64,000 bases of DNA from Bacteroidales bacterium (lineage in GTDB: Bacteria; Bacteroidota; Bacteroidia; Bacteroidales; F082): positions 62,001 to 126,000 of the forward strand of contig JAFXMK010000004.1 in assembly GCA_017530365.1 (NCBI GenBank), read 5' to 3'. The notes under the pieces were generated by a model that saw only the letters and a list, made by a program, of their open reading frames with translations, searched no databases and was not told where the DNA came from. Of this stretch, positions 41,508 to 50,348 are shown piece after piece; the first letter of the stretch is position 1; each line of letters begins with the position of its first letter. A program made the translations under genes and the position numbers.

Positions 41508-43653
41508 AGAATATTTCTATTTCATCCACAAAGATCCAAGCGGGGTGTCCGTAGCCGTCATGATCCTTTGGCAGATCATGACATTTGATGACGACCTCAA
41601 CATAACGACCCGTAACAGGTTCGAACTCCAGTTCATAGCTGAAGACTCCGTCTTTATCCATCCAGGTGGAGATCTCAATTTCTTGTTGACCCACTTTTCT
41701 GTACTTCTTCCCATCGTCGGAAACGAGCACTGTAGCCTGACTTGGATTATAAATCCAGGAGCCCTTGTTCACCAAGGCATTGAAACGGACATGGCTCAAG
41801 GTGGCATTCTTCTCCAGATCGATGACAGCATCAAGAGGCTGTCCCCAGAAGCCCAACCAGCGGCCTGAAGTATAGGCACAACGGCCTTTTTCACCGTCAA
41901 CGAGCACCGGAGCCCCGTCATAGGCATACTGTTCGTTGGGCTGTTCACGTAGCGTGATAGGCTTATGGGTGGCCAGATTCGGCACTACCGTATCGGTCCA
42001 TACCTGTGGATTGAAAATCTGCTTGGCATAGTTGTAATGATAGAGATCGTACAGCTGTGCCATACGACGGCAACGTTCCACCAAAGCATTGAAATCGCGG
42101 CTCTCCGGATCAGGATTGTTCCATTGGATCTCCGTCAGTGCATCCATACGTGGCATGGCCATATACTGCACATGATGGAACGAAGTGATGTATTCCGTCC
42201 AGATGTTAGCCTGCAAGCCGATGATATGCTTTTGCTGTTCAGGCGTCAGCTCCTTCGGCAATGGCTGAAACTCATACACACGCGACACAGGCAGGTAGCC
42301 CCCGACACAGGAAGGCTCGGTGGAAGGATCTTCGCTCTGATAGTAGTCAAAATAGAGATGGGAGCCGGGACACATGATCACGTCATGACCTTTCCGAGCA
42401 GCTTCGATGCCGCCTTCCGTACCACGCCAGCTCATGATGATAGCAGATTCGGAGACATTGCCCTCCAGAATCTCATCCCATCCGATGACTCGACGACCAC
42501 GGGCTTCCACCACCTTGGCCATGCGGTTCATCACATAGCTTTGCAGGTAATCCTCCGCGGAGAAACGAGCATCTTTCTTAATACCCAATTCTTTGATTTT
42601 CTTCTGACATTTGGGGCATTTCTGCCAACGCACCTTCGGACATTCGTCACCTCCGATATGGATATACTGCGACGGGAAGATGTCCATTACTTCATTGAGC
42701 ACATCTTCAACAAACTGCATGGTCTCTTCATTTCCAGCGCACAGCACATCGTCCGACACGCCCCAGCGCTTCCACACCTCGTATGGACCGCCCGTGCAGC
42801 CCAGCTTCGGATAAGCCGCCAAGGCAGCCTGCATGTGGCCTGGCAAGTCGATCTCAGGGATGATGTTGACATGACGATCAGCAGCGTATTGAATAAGGTC
42901 GCGGAGTTGTTCCTGGGTATAGAAACCACCATGGCGGATGGTGTCGTAGAGCCGACCGTTACGCCCAATGACCGTACCATTGCGGTAAGCCCCAACCTTG
43001 GTCAGCTCAGGATATTTCTTGATTTCGATACGCCAGCCTTGATCCTCGGTAAGGTGGAAATGGAACTGGTTCATGTTGTGCATAGCCAACATATCGATAT
43101 AGATTTTCACCGAATCAAGATCCATGAAATGACGGCATGGGTCGAGATGCATGGCACGGTAGGGGAAGTTGGGCCAGTCGCGGATGACGGCCGTTGGAAA
43201 TTGACAGTTGGCAGTTGGCAGTTGGCCGATTGGCAAGCTCTTTCTCAACGTTTGGATGCCGTAAAACACGCCAGCTGCATCGGCACCTTTGATGACGACT
43301 TGCTTAGAAGTGATATTGATTTCGTAGGCCTCAGCCTGGTCGAAACCAACCGAATCGATAAGCAGAAGGATGGCGTTGGAGACGTCATTGCGTGCGGAAC
43401 GCGGTGAAGCGTGGCAATCCAACTTAATCCCAGTTATATCATTGATATATTCACTAAGGAACTGTGCTTCGCGTTGGAGACCTTCTTCATAATGGATTTT
43501 GGTTTTTCCTTGAAGCACAAACGGCTTCTTTTCTGTAAGTTTCACCTCTTTGGGTTGAGGGATGACGTCGTAGTTGGCTTCAGGAAGTGGCTGTTGGGTG
43601 CATGCAGTAAGCAGCGCAGCCACTAGACTTAGAGCAAGATAAAGATGTTTCAT
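41506..43653 (-). CDS. Beta-N-acetylhexosaminidase, GH20 lipoprotein
   Basis: The 715-residue protein has a lipobox (MKHLYLALSLVAALLTAC). An N-terminal GH20b-like domain (about 25-160) precedes the GH20 catalytic barrel (about 165-510), whose motif HIGGDECP (near residue 333) holds the catalytic Asp-Glu pair, plus FHLTEDQGWRIEIKKYP and IIPEIDLPGHMQAAL. A C-terminal F5/8-type carbohydrate-binding domain follows (about 580-715). It releases terminal N-acetylhexosamines from glycans. Residues about 141-152 (QLPTANCQFPTA) are encoded by three CAGTTGG units on the opposite strand, an in-frame insertion in the linker before the barrel. Confidence 0.93.
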   Translation of the reverse strand: MKHLYLALSLVAALLTACTQQPLPEANYDVIPQPKEVKLTEKKPFVLQGKTKIHYEEGLQREAQFLSEYINDITGIKLDCHASPRSARNDVSNAILLLIDSVGFDQAEAYEINITSKQVVIKGADAAGVFYGIQTLRKSLPIGQLPTANCQFPTAVIRDWPNFPYRAMHLDPCRHFMDLDSVKIYIDMLAMHNMNQFHFHLTEDQGWRIEIKKYPELTKVGAYRNGTVIGRNGRLYDTIRHGGFYTQEQLRDLIQYAADRHVNIIPEIDLPGHMQAALAAYPKLGCTGGPYEVWKRWGVSDDVLCAGNEETMQFVEDVLNEVMDIFPSQYIHIGGDECPKVRWQKCPKCQKKIKELGIKKDARFSAEDYLQSYVMNRMAKVVEARGRRVIGWDEILEGNVSESAIIMSWRGTEGGIEAARKGHDVIMCPGSHLYFDYYQSEDPSTEPSCVGGYLPVSRVYEFQPLPKELTPEQQKHIIGLQANIWTEYITSFHHVQYMAMPRMDALTEIQWNNPDPESRDFNALVERCRRMAQLYDLYHYNYAKQIFNPQVWTDTVVPNLATHKPITLREQPNEQYAYDGAPVLVDGEKGRCAYTSGRWLGFWGQPLDAVIDLEKNATLSHVRFNALVNKGSWIYNPSQATVLVSDDGKKYRKVGQQEIEISTWMDKDGVFSYELEFEPVTGRYVEVVIKCHDLPKDHDGYGHPAWIFVDEIEIF
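43201..43233 (-). repeat. Heptad array inside the hexosaminidase gene
   Basis: Three exact units (CAGTTGG, 43205-43225) plus degenerate flanks. On the coding strand the unit is CCAACTG, as in the intergenic AACTGAN family but with TGC or TGT where the intergenic copies have TGA. The 21 bases add seven residues in frame and avoid stops. Confidence 0.85.
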
Positions 43654-43664
43654 ATCTGATCGTG

Positions 43665-44342
43665 TTACTTAACCAAAACTTTTCCAATAGCCGACTGCAC
43701 CAACTCCTCCATCAGGTAATAGGTATCCGGACTGGGATGGCAGCCGTCATCGCTGAGGTCTTTTTGGAAACCCATGTCTTTATCGGCAAGGGCAGCGTGA
43801 TAGTCCACATAGACAATATCGTTCGCCTCGGCGTAAGCTTTCAGGTTCTTGTTTATGTTAACGATGGTCTGTGCGGCATCCTTGATCTCCGGTCTCCAAA
43901 CAAATGCCTTACAAGGCGGGATGGAGCTGATGATCGGGATGATACCGTTGGCTCGGGCAAGCGAGCACATGGAAATCACATTGTTGACCACCTGCTCGGG
44001 GCTTACCCAAAAGTCATTATGCGCCACGTCGTTGGTACCGGCCATGATGATCACCACCTTCGGATGGAGGTCGATGACATCCGCTTGGAAACGCACCAAG
44101 ATATGGGCCGAGGTCTGTCCTCCGATGCCTCTTCCACAATAGTTATGATCCTTGAAAAACTCAGGATGATAGAGGGCCCAAATCTCGGTGATGGAATTTC
44201 CGATAAAAACGACTTCTGGATAATCCTTATCAGCTATAATTCTTTCATTGTCAGCTTTATAGTCGTTAAAGCGAAACAAATCTTGGGAATAGCCAAACAT
44301 AGTTATAGAAGATAACAGCATGATCATAAATGTCTTTTTCAT
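43665..44342 (-). CDS. Secreted SGNH/GDSL hydrolase
   Basis: The 225-residue esterase/lipase-like protein has a signal peptide (MKKTFMIMLLSSITMFGYSQ). SGNH blocks: VFIGNSITEIW (block I Ser), GRGIGGQT (Gly), MAGTNDVAHN (Asn) and DDGCHPSPDTY (Asp-His). Such enzymes remove acyl groups from carbohydrates, suiting the neighbouring GH20 lipoprotein. The ATG at 44342 overlaps the stop of the upstream gene (ATGA) and starts a complete signal peptide, so it is preferred to the in-frame start at 44390. Confidence 0.9.
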   Translation of the reverse strand: MKKTFMIMLLSSITMFGYSQDLFRFNDYKADNERIIADKDYPEVVFIGNSITEIWALYHPEFFKDHNYCGRGIGGQTSAHILVRFQADVIDLHPKVVIIMAGTNDVAHNDFWVSPEQVVNNVISMCSLARANGIIPIISSIPPCKAFVWRPEIKDAAQTIVNINKNLKAYAEANDIVYVDYHAALADKDMGFQKDLSDDGCHPSPDTYYLMEELVQSAIGKVLVK

Positions 44343-45019
44343 CGTACGGTCATTTTGGATGATACTTGGTTGGATTTCAAATTCGGGCAATGCGACTTGA
44401 TGAAGTCATACACGAAATCGTAATCCTCCTTGGGAACATAGATTTGGTTTCGTTCGAGCAGCTGGTTAACCTTGATGGTGTGTAGCCACCGGCGGCTGCG
44501 AACACGCCTAACCTTACTGAATTCAGAGGTGCTGGAGTTTTTTACCGTGGAAAGCATTCCAGCCCCCATGGCAGAGGGCCGCTTGGCGAAGAGGCCGACG
44601 AGGAAAGTAAGCATCCCAATTTTGCGAGCCTTCTGCTGTTGGTCAGCCAATTGGTTGTGAACAATCTTATGCTCGTCCATTTCAAAAAGGACTACGTATT
44701 TTCCTCCGAACACCCATGAAAGAAACACCGTACTCACGAAAGTCAACACGGCAAAACCGCCTAATACGACACCCATCGCCTTAACCATGCCTAGTGCTCC
44801 AGCCCAGTCGCCATCAACAAGGTACATGATCGGGCAAAAAATCAAAAATAAGATCAGCACAGTGTAAAAAAAGACCTTGAACACGGTGATCATGATGACA
44901 GGGTTTGTGATCATATTGAGTTCATATTTCCAACGGTATTTCCCGTCTTCACATAGCCTGACCCTAGAGCCCATATAATCAATGTTTTCTTTTTGTCCTG
45001 AATCTAAACGGCAGCTCAT
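44339..45019 (-). CDS. Two-span membrane protein of unknown function
   Basis: The 226-residue protein has no signal peptide. Two strong membrane spans (about 45-68, VFFYTVLILFLIFCPIMYLV; about 80-103, MGVVLGGFAVLTFVSTVFLS) lie after a polar N-terminus, followed by a basic region (residues about 165-185, SKVRRVRSRRWLHTIKVNQL) and a soluble C-terminal part (YVPKEDYDFVYDFIKSHCP). This layout recalls PH-like membrane proteins, where a strand region after the spans handles signal or lipid. Function unknown. It overlaps the SGNH gene and follows the zinc-ribbon gene by 18 bases. Confidence 0.7.
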   Translation of the reverse strand: MSCRLDSGQKENIDYMGSRVRLCEDGKYRWKYELNMITNPVIMITVFKVFFYTVLILFLIFCPIMYLVDGDWAGALGMVKAMGVVLGGFAVLTFVSTVFLSWVFGGKYVVLFEMDEHKIVHNQLADQQQKARKIGMLTFLVGLFAKRPSAMGAGMLSTVKNSSTSEFSKVRRVRSRRWLHTIKVNQLLERNQIYVPKEDYDFVYDFIKSHCPNLKSNQVSSKMTVR

Positions 45020-45037
45020 GGCTTATAACTTTTTAAT

Positions 45038-47788
45038 TCATTCAAAGGCCTGGTATATTATATGTAATGCATCTAATGACGAGTCGTCTATTGCCTTATC
45101 CATGCCAGTCCATTTACGTTTCACTTTTACAGCGTCATCGCCATTAAACTCAACAAAAGCACCGTTATTCCCAGTTTTTGAAGTGATCTTACCGTTTCCA
45201 TTAAATGAAGCAGTTCCAGAAATACCGCTTGTCCATTGATACGATTCAGACACAGCCATTGTAAAGGTTCCTGTGCCTGTTTTTTTATCATAGTGTCCGC
45301 TTAATGTAACATTCACGGATGCATCACAGTAATTATCTGAATTATAACATTGGTAGCGACTACACTTTCCTTGTGAGGAGATACTGAAACTACCATTTCT
45401 TTCAAGCCGGAGGTCAGTTTTACTTAAAGCATCCGATATGGCTTGATTGAAAGCTTGACTATCACATTCCTCACCATAATAACCAATTCCATCAAAAGAT
45501 TTGAAAACAAAGTCCGGCCTTGATTTGTTCAGTTCCACCTCAGTGGTACCACCTGTAGTATCTACCACAAAACCTATCGCCTCAAGGGGTGTTTTGCCAT
45601 TTTTGAAATCATCCTCATTTTTATAGATCAACACTTGGTTAGGTCTCCCCATAGTCTTGTATTGGCTTAAAGTAACATGCTGTGAATTCTCTTTAGGAAA
45701 TTCCGTTTGCCATCCTTCATCACGGAATGTGTCTTCATTCGGGATATTGACATGCCAGCCCATGTAGGGTTTCTTGTCGACACCCAAGCAGATGGTGCGG
45801 CCTACATACTTGGCACTCCCTGACTCTGCCCCAAGCGTTTCCTTGATCACGATATTGATATCAGGATCGTATTGAGGTTTTTCCGTCCACAGCAAGGCAT
45901 CCAGTCTGTCACAGTCTTTCTGCAACTGATTGATATTGTATCCGTTCTCGCCCAACCACTTGTAAAAAATCTCTTGGTCAGGATAACACTCGAGATACTT
46001 GTTCACTACTACGCACAGTTGTTCATTAATTAAATTAGGCATACCATAAACCCGTCTATAACCATCATCCAAGAAAACCAAATCCCCGTCTTTATCCACC
46101 AGTTCATTGCGGAACCGATCCATCAAGTTGTTCACGATGGTCAAGCGTTGAACGTAGTCGAAATGCTTTTTCTCAAGGCATTCGCTATTCAAATCCACGT
46201 AGGTCTCAATCAAGTCCAAGAGTTTTCTTGCCTCCGCTTTCCTCTTAGCAATCTCTTTCTTTTCGCGATAACGTTCATCCAACATGGCCTTGATCTCTGC
46301 ATCGCTCATACCATGCAGAAACTCGGGAGTGGAGACCCTCAAGCTAATGATGTTCCAATGATCTTGATCCACAACGCCACCATTCCCATCGGCGATCTTC
46401 TCATAGTTTTCATATAAATCATTCATCTGTGTAGAGGCCCAGAACTTCTTCCCAATCTCCACTCCCTTGGCCGTCGCCTGGACCACCTTGATATAGGGAA
46501 GGAGCTCTTTCGATTTGGCTTCCAATTGGCCTTTCGCATAACCCTTCACTTGATCCCAGGCCAATACAACACTTTTCTTGAGATCGGCGCCTTCCCCTAA
46601 TTGGGTGCTCAGCTTCTCCACATTGTCGATCGCGAAGCGATCCTCAAGCACTTCGATGATTTTGTTCCTTCGGCTGTCGATTTTTTCAATCTCCGTTTTA
46701 TAAACGAATTCTCCTTTTTTCTCACTCTTTATCTCATCCAGCACTTTTTTCTTCTTTGTATCCTCCTCTTTGAGTTTGTTGAGGAAATAGGCGAGCATCT
46801 TCGTCTCAACTATCTTGACCATATTCTCAGAAGCCACCTTCATGCGTTCCTCTAGACTCGCATTCTCCATGTCGTGGGCATTGACAATATCCATACCGAT
46901 TTTAACGACGTCATTGTCGGCAAACAACTCACGGGCGGCGATGCCTGCCAAATCATTCTCGCCCAGACAATGGTCGTTGGCGAACTTCGTCAGTTGTTCC
47001 TTCCATGTCGGTTCCAATGTCTTGTTGTCCATATTCCTTTGCCATCCGTTAACGGCGATATTCTCGGCGAGCCTTTCACGCAGCTTTTCCTTGTCGTCAA
47101 CAACACCAGCCTCGCTGAAGTGGCTGGTCTCGAATCGGACGACACCTTCACGAAGCGCATAATAGTCCGGAATCTTGTATTTCGGCCCATCATCGGTAAT
47201 GAGTACACCTACCAAGTTCATGTATTTCTCCTTGGAAAAGCTCTTAGGAAGGTCAAAACTGACCGTCGCAGTTCCATCCAATTGAACATGCTTTTCGCCA
47301 TTGCAGGTTACACTGACAGGAGTAACGATAAAGTTGTAGCCTTGTCGCTTTAGCTCGGCAAGACGTCCATCGGTCACTGGCGCACATTCAACATCTTTGG
47401 AACTACCCGGCAACTCCAATTGGTAATTTTTGCCGTCCAAAACGATTGGAGGTAGATCGGTGGAAGCCACTTTTGGCCGATTCTGGTCAATGATCTTACG
47501 GTCGTGTCTGCCTTGGAAGTACTTGACCGCTCCCACCACCACAACCGCAACAATAGCTAGAACCAGCAATGCTTTTCCGCATCCGTTTTTCTTTTTGGGA
47601 ACAACGGGTTGAGAGTTCGACTTAGCGGACGATAAATTCGGTCTCGGTGGGTATTGACCTACGGATTTCGGCTCGTTTTGAATGGGACTGGTTGGCTGTT
47701 GCGGTCTCGGCACAGGATGCCCGCAGCCAGAACAGAACTTTTGTCCTTCTTTTAAAGGTGAACCACAATGACCACAATAGTTTTGCAT
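45038..47788 (-). CDS. Large zinc-ribbon membrane protein of unknown function
   Basis: The 916-residue protein starts with a zinc ribbon (YCGHCGSPLKEGQKFCSGCG; Cys5, 8, 19, 22). A Pro/Ser-rich linker leads to one membrane span (about 70-90, ALLVLAIVAVVVVGAVKYF). The remaining 820 residues, probably outside the membrane, have a beta-rich start (about 105-240), a charged helical middle (about 300-560, KKKKVLDEIKSEKKGEFVYK), and a C-terminal beta region with ECDSQAFNQAISDALSK. The zinc ribbon-linker-span layout is shared with proteins I know only as hypothetical. Tightly packed with its neighbours. Confidence 0.75.
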   Translation of the reverse strand: MQNYCGHCGSPLKEGQKFCSGCGHPVPRPQQPTSPIQNEPKSVGQYPPRPNLSSAKSNSQPVVPKKKNGCGKALLVLAIVAVVVVGAVKYFQGRHDRKIIDQNRPKVASTDLPPIVLDGKNYQLELPGSSKDVECAPVTDGRLAELKRQGYNFIVTPVSVTCNGEKHVQLDGTATVSFDLPKSFSKEKYMNLVGVLITDDGPKYKIPDYYALREGVVRFETSHFSEAGVVDDKEKLRERLAENIAVNGWQRNMDNKTLEPTWKEQLTKFANDHCLGENDLAGIAARELFADNDVVKIGMDIVNAHDMENASLEERMKVASENMVKIVETKMLAYFLNKLKEEDTKKKKVLDEIKSEKKGEFVYKTEIEKIDSRRNKIIEVLEDRFAIDNVEKLSTQLGEGADLKKSVVLAWDQVKGYAKGQLEAKSKELLPYIKVVQATAKGVEIGKKFWASTQMNDLYENYEKIADGNGGVVDQDHWNIISLRVSTPEFLHGMSDAEIKAMLDERYREKKEIAKRKAEARKLLDLIETYVDLNSECLEKKHFDYVQRLTIVNNLMDRFRNELVDKDGDLVFLDDGYRRVYGMPNLINEQLCVVVNKYLECYPDQEIFYKWLGENGYNINQLQKDCDRLDALLWTEKPQYDPDINIVIKETLGAESGSAKYVGRTICLGVDKKPYMGWHVNIPNEDTFRDEGWQTEFPKENSQHVTLSQYKTMGRPNQVLIYKNEDDFKNGKTPLEAIGFVVDTTGGTTEVELNKSRPDFVFKSFDGIGYYGEECDSQAFNQAISDALSKTDLRLERNGSFSISSQGKCSRYQCYNSDNYCDASVNVTLSGHYDKKTGTGTFTMAVSESYQWTSGISGTASFNGNGKITSKTGNNGAFVEFNGDDAVKVKRKWTGMDKAIDDSSLDALHIIYQAFE

Positions 47789-47793
47789 AATAA

Positions 47794-50262
47794 TTATTCT
47801 TGGTAGTAAACTCTTTTAACCCTTTGCGAGATGCGTGTCATCACCTCGTAGGGGATGGTTTGGCAGGCCTTGGCGATGTCGTTGATGCTGTGCTCAGCAT
47901 CGAAAATCACCACTGTGTCGCCTTCCTTGGCTTCCACATTGGTCAAGTCGAGCATGCACATGTCCATGCAGATATCACCGACGATGGGCACTTGCTGGCC
48001 GTTGATATAGAATTTGCCATTGCCATTACCCAACAGACGCGACAGACCGTCGGCATAGCCAATAGGAACGATGCCGATACGCATGTCATGGATAGCCCTG
48101 CCGTGACGGTTGTAACCGATACTATCTCCTGCCGGAATCTCCTTAATCTGGTTGATGGTGGTCTTGAGCGACACCACGGTCTCCAACACGCCCTCGTCCT
48201 GCTTGCAGGTAGGCACGCCATAAAGGCCAATGCCGAGTCGCACCATATCGAACTGGTATTGGGTGAATCTCGTGATGCCGGCGGTATTCAAAATATGGCG
48301 CAGTACTTTATACGGAAACGCATCCACAATCATCTGGCTGCCTTCTTGGAACACCTTGATCTGACTCATCGTGAACTCATCTTCTTCAGGATTGTCAGCC
48401 GTGGCCAAATGCGAGAACACACTCCTCACATGGATCAACGGATTGGCTTGGATGCGACGGATCAGCTCGGGGAGTTCCTTCAACGAGAAGCCCAAACGAT
48501 GCATGCCTGTATCGAGTTTTACATGGACATTCAACGGGATGGTCACTCCTGTTATAGCCAAAGTCCTTTCAATGAGTTCCAAGTTGCGGAAGCTGAACAC
48601 CTCTGGTTCCAGATGGTATTTGATGATATTGTCGTAGCTGTTGATCTCGGGACTCATCACCATGATGGGCAGGTTGATGCCAGCACGTCGGAGCTCCACA
48701 CCCTCGTCGGCGAAGGCCACCGTCAGGTAGTCGGCGCGATGGAATTGGAGGATGTTCGACACTTCGTAGTTGCCGCTACCGTAGCCAAAGGCCTTCACCA
48801 TGACCATAAGCTTGGTCTCCGGCTTGATCAATGAGCGATAATGGTTGAAGTTGCTGATCAGGTGGTTGAAGTTGATCTCCAGCACCGTCTCATGGGCTTT
48901 CTCCTGGAGTTCCATGCTGATCTGTTCGAACTCAAAAGCACGGGCACCTTTCAGCAAGATGGTCTGGTTACGGAACTGCGAGAGCGGATAACGCTGCAAG
49001 AAGTCGTTGACATCCTTGAAGAAATGGCTCTTCATCTTGAAATAGCGCTCTTGTCGCGAGATGGCCTCGCCAATGCCTATCAACGTCCCAACACCTTTGT
49101 TCTCAAGCAGCTGAGCAATAGATCCATAGAGTTCATGCTCATCCTTACCGCTTTGGAGAATATCGGAAAGGATCAACACCTTGTCCTGATGCTGCCGCTG
49201 TTGGTTCATCACATCAAGGGCAATGGCCAGCGAGTTGACATCAGAATTGTAGTAGTCGTTGATGATGGTGCAGTTGTTGATACCCGACTTGATCTCAAGT
49301 CGCATGGCGATGGAATTCAGGCCTTGAAGACGCTCCGCCAGGACCTCCTTCGGCATCTTCATGAAAAGGCACAGAACGATGCAGTGGATGGCATTTTCAA
49401 TGGAGGCGTCGTCGTTAAATGGAATGGAAAACTGATAGGGTTCCCCTTTGACAACTAGTTTCAACAGGGTGTCACGTTCCTGTTTATCAACTGTTTCAAC
49501 ATAGACATCAGCCTCTTTGAACTTACGGCTCCATGGAATCAGCTGCATCTTTTTTCCCAAGCCAGCACGCAGGATCACCTGTTGGATGTCGTAATAGTCC
49601 ATGCAATAGACCAGGGTCTCCGCTTGCGTGAAAAGATTCAGCTTCTCCCCTGCTTTTTGCATGAAGCTGATGAAGTTCTCTTCATGCGCCTGACCGATAT
49701 TGGTGAAGATGCCGATGGTCGGTTTGATGATTTTCTGCAAGGCAGTCATCTCGTCGGGTTTGGAGATGCCGGCCTCAAAGATGGCCAGCTGATGCGTCTC
49801 ATCCATGCGCCATACGGACAAGGGAACACCCACTTGGGAGTTGTAGCTCTTTGGACTGCGGACGAGGTTGTAATCAGGACCCAACAGCTGGGCTAGCCAT
49901 TCCTTGACGATGGTTTTGCCGTTGCTTCCAGTGATGCCAATGACGGGTATGTCAAACTGCGACCTGTGGTGAGCTGCCAGTTGCTGCAAGGCTTTCAGCA
50001 CATCCTGCACTTGAATGTAACAAGCATCAGGATGAACCACTTCTGGCATTCGGCTTACCACAAAGGCACGAACTCCACTCTGATACAGATCTTCAATATA
50101 TTTGTGACCGTCATTCCTTTGACTTGCCAGCGCAAAAAACAGGGTTTGCTCGGCAGCGTCAAGCCGACGGCTGTCGATGAGCAGATGCTGGATCATCCTA
50201 TCCTCATCCGAGCCCATCAGACGGCCGACGACGATTTCCGATATTTGCTTTATCCTATACAT
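47794..50262 (-). CDS. murF-alr: Bifunctional MurF - alanine racemase
   Basis: The 822-residue fusion has an N-terminal UDP-MurNAc-tripeptide:D-Ala-D-Ala ligase (about 1-445; ATP site GITGSNGKTIVKEW, RSPKSYNSQVGVP, NDYYNSDVNSLAIALD) and a C-terminal alanine racemase (about 455-822; PLP lysine motif VMVKAFGYGSGNYE, HVKLDTGMHRLGF, VRLGIGLYG, catalytic Tyr region IPAGDSIGYNRHG). It both makes D-Ala and attaches D-Ala-D-Ala to peptidoglycan precursors. Such a fusion is characteristic of Bacteroidetes. A hairpin lies just upstream of the start. Confidence 0.95.
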   Translation of the reverse strand: MYRIKQISEIVVGRLMGSDEDRMIQHLLIDSRRLDAAEQTLFFALASQRNDGHKYIEDLYQSGVRAFVVSRMPEVVHPDACYIQVQDVLKALQQLAAHHRSQFDIPVIGITGSNGKTIVKEWLAQLLGPDYNLVRSPKSYNSQVGVPLSVWRMDETHQLAIFEAGISKPDEMTALQKIIKPTIGIFTNIGQAHEENFISFMQKAGEKLNLFTQAETLVYCMDYYDIQQVILRAGLGKKMQLIPWSRKFKEADVYVETVDKQERDTLLKLVVKGEPYQFSIPFNDDASIENAIHCIVLCLFMKMPKEVLAERLQGLNSIAMRLEIKSGINNCTIINDYYNSDVNSLAIALDVMNQQRQHQDKVLILSDILQSGKDEHELYGSIAQLLENKGVGTLIGIGEAISRQERYFKMKSHFFKDVNDFLQRYPLSQFRNQTILLKGARAFEFEQISMELQEKAHETVLEINFNHLISNFNHYRSLIKPETKLMVMVKAFGYGSGNYEVSNILQFHRADYLTVAFADEGVELRRAGINLPIMVMSPEINSYDNIIKYHLEPEVFSFRNLELIERTLAITGVTIPLNVHVKLDTGMHRLGFSLKELPELIRRIQANPLIHVRSVFSHLATADNPEEDEFTMSQIKVFQEGSQMIVDAFPYKVLRHILNTAGITRFTQYQFDMVRLGIGLYGVPTCKQDEGVLETVVSLKTTINQIKEIPAGDSIGYNRHGRAIHDMRIGIVPIGYADGLSRLLGNGNGKFYINGQQVPIVGDICMDMCMLDLTNVEAKEGDTVVIFDAEHSINDIAKACQTIPYEVMTRISQRVKRVYYQE

Positions 50263-50269
50263 TTTGTAT

Positions 50270-50298
50270 CCGGGGGCAACGCGTTACGTAACCCCCGG
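50270..50298. promoter_or_regulatory. GC-rich hairpin upstream of murF-alr
   Basis: CCGGGGG (50270-50276) pairs with CCCCCGG (50292-50298), a perfect 7-bp stem with a 15-base loop containing the palindrome TTACGTAA. It starts only 8 bases before the murF-alr ATG and follows the ackA heptad array; it could end the pta-ackA transcript or regulate murF-alr. No T tract is seen on the minus strand. Confidence 0.6.
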
Positions 50299-50318
50299 TT
50301 ATTAATGGAGTCGGAATC

Positions 50319-50348
50319 CTCCTAACTCCTAACTTCTAACTCCTAACT
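50319..50348 (-). repeat. Heptad array, GTTAGGA family, after ackA
   Basis: On the minus strand: TTAGTTAGGAGTTAG, AAGTTAG, GAGTTAG, GAGGATT. The ackA stop TAG (50336-50338) and the last residues (LVRS) come from the array. Four to five units. Confidence 0.85.

Noticed and set aside
41965..43407. Long plus-strand frame of 480 codons opposite the hexosaminidase
   Set aside because: It is antisense to a GH20 gene with intact motifs and shows no recognisable domain; such long shadows arise from codon use.
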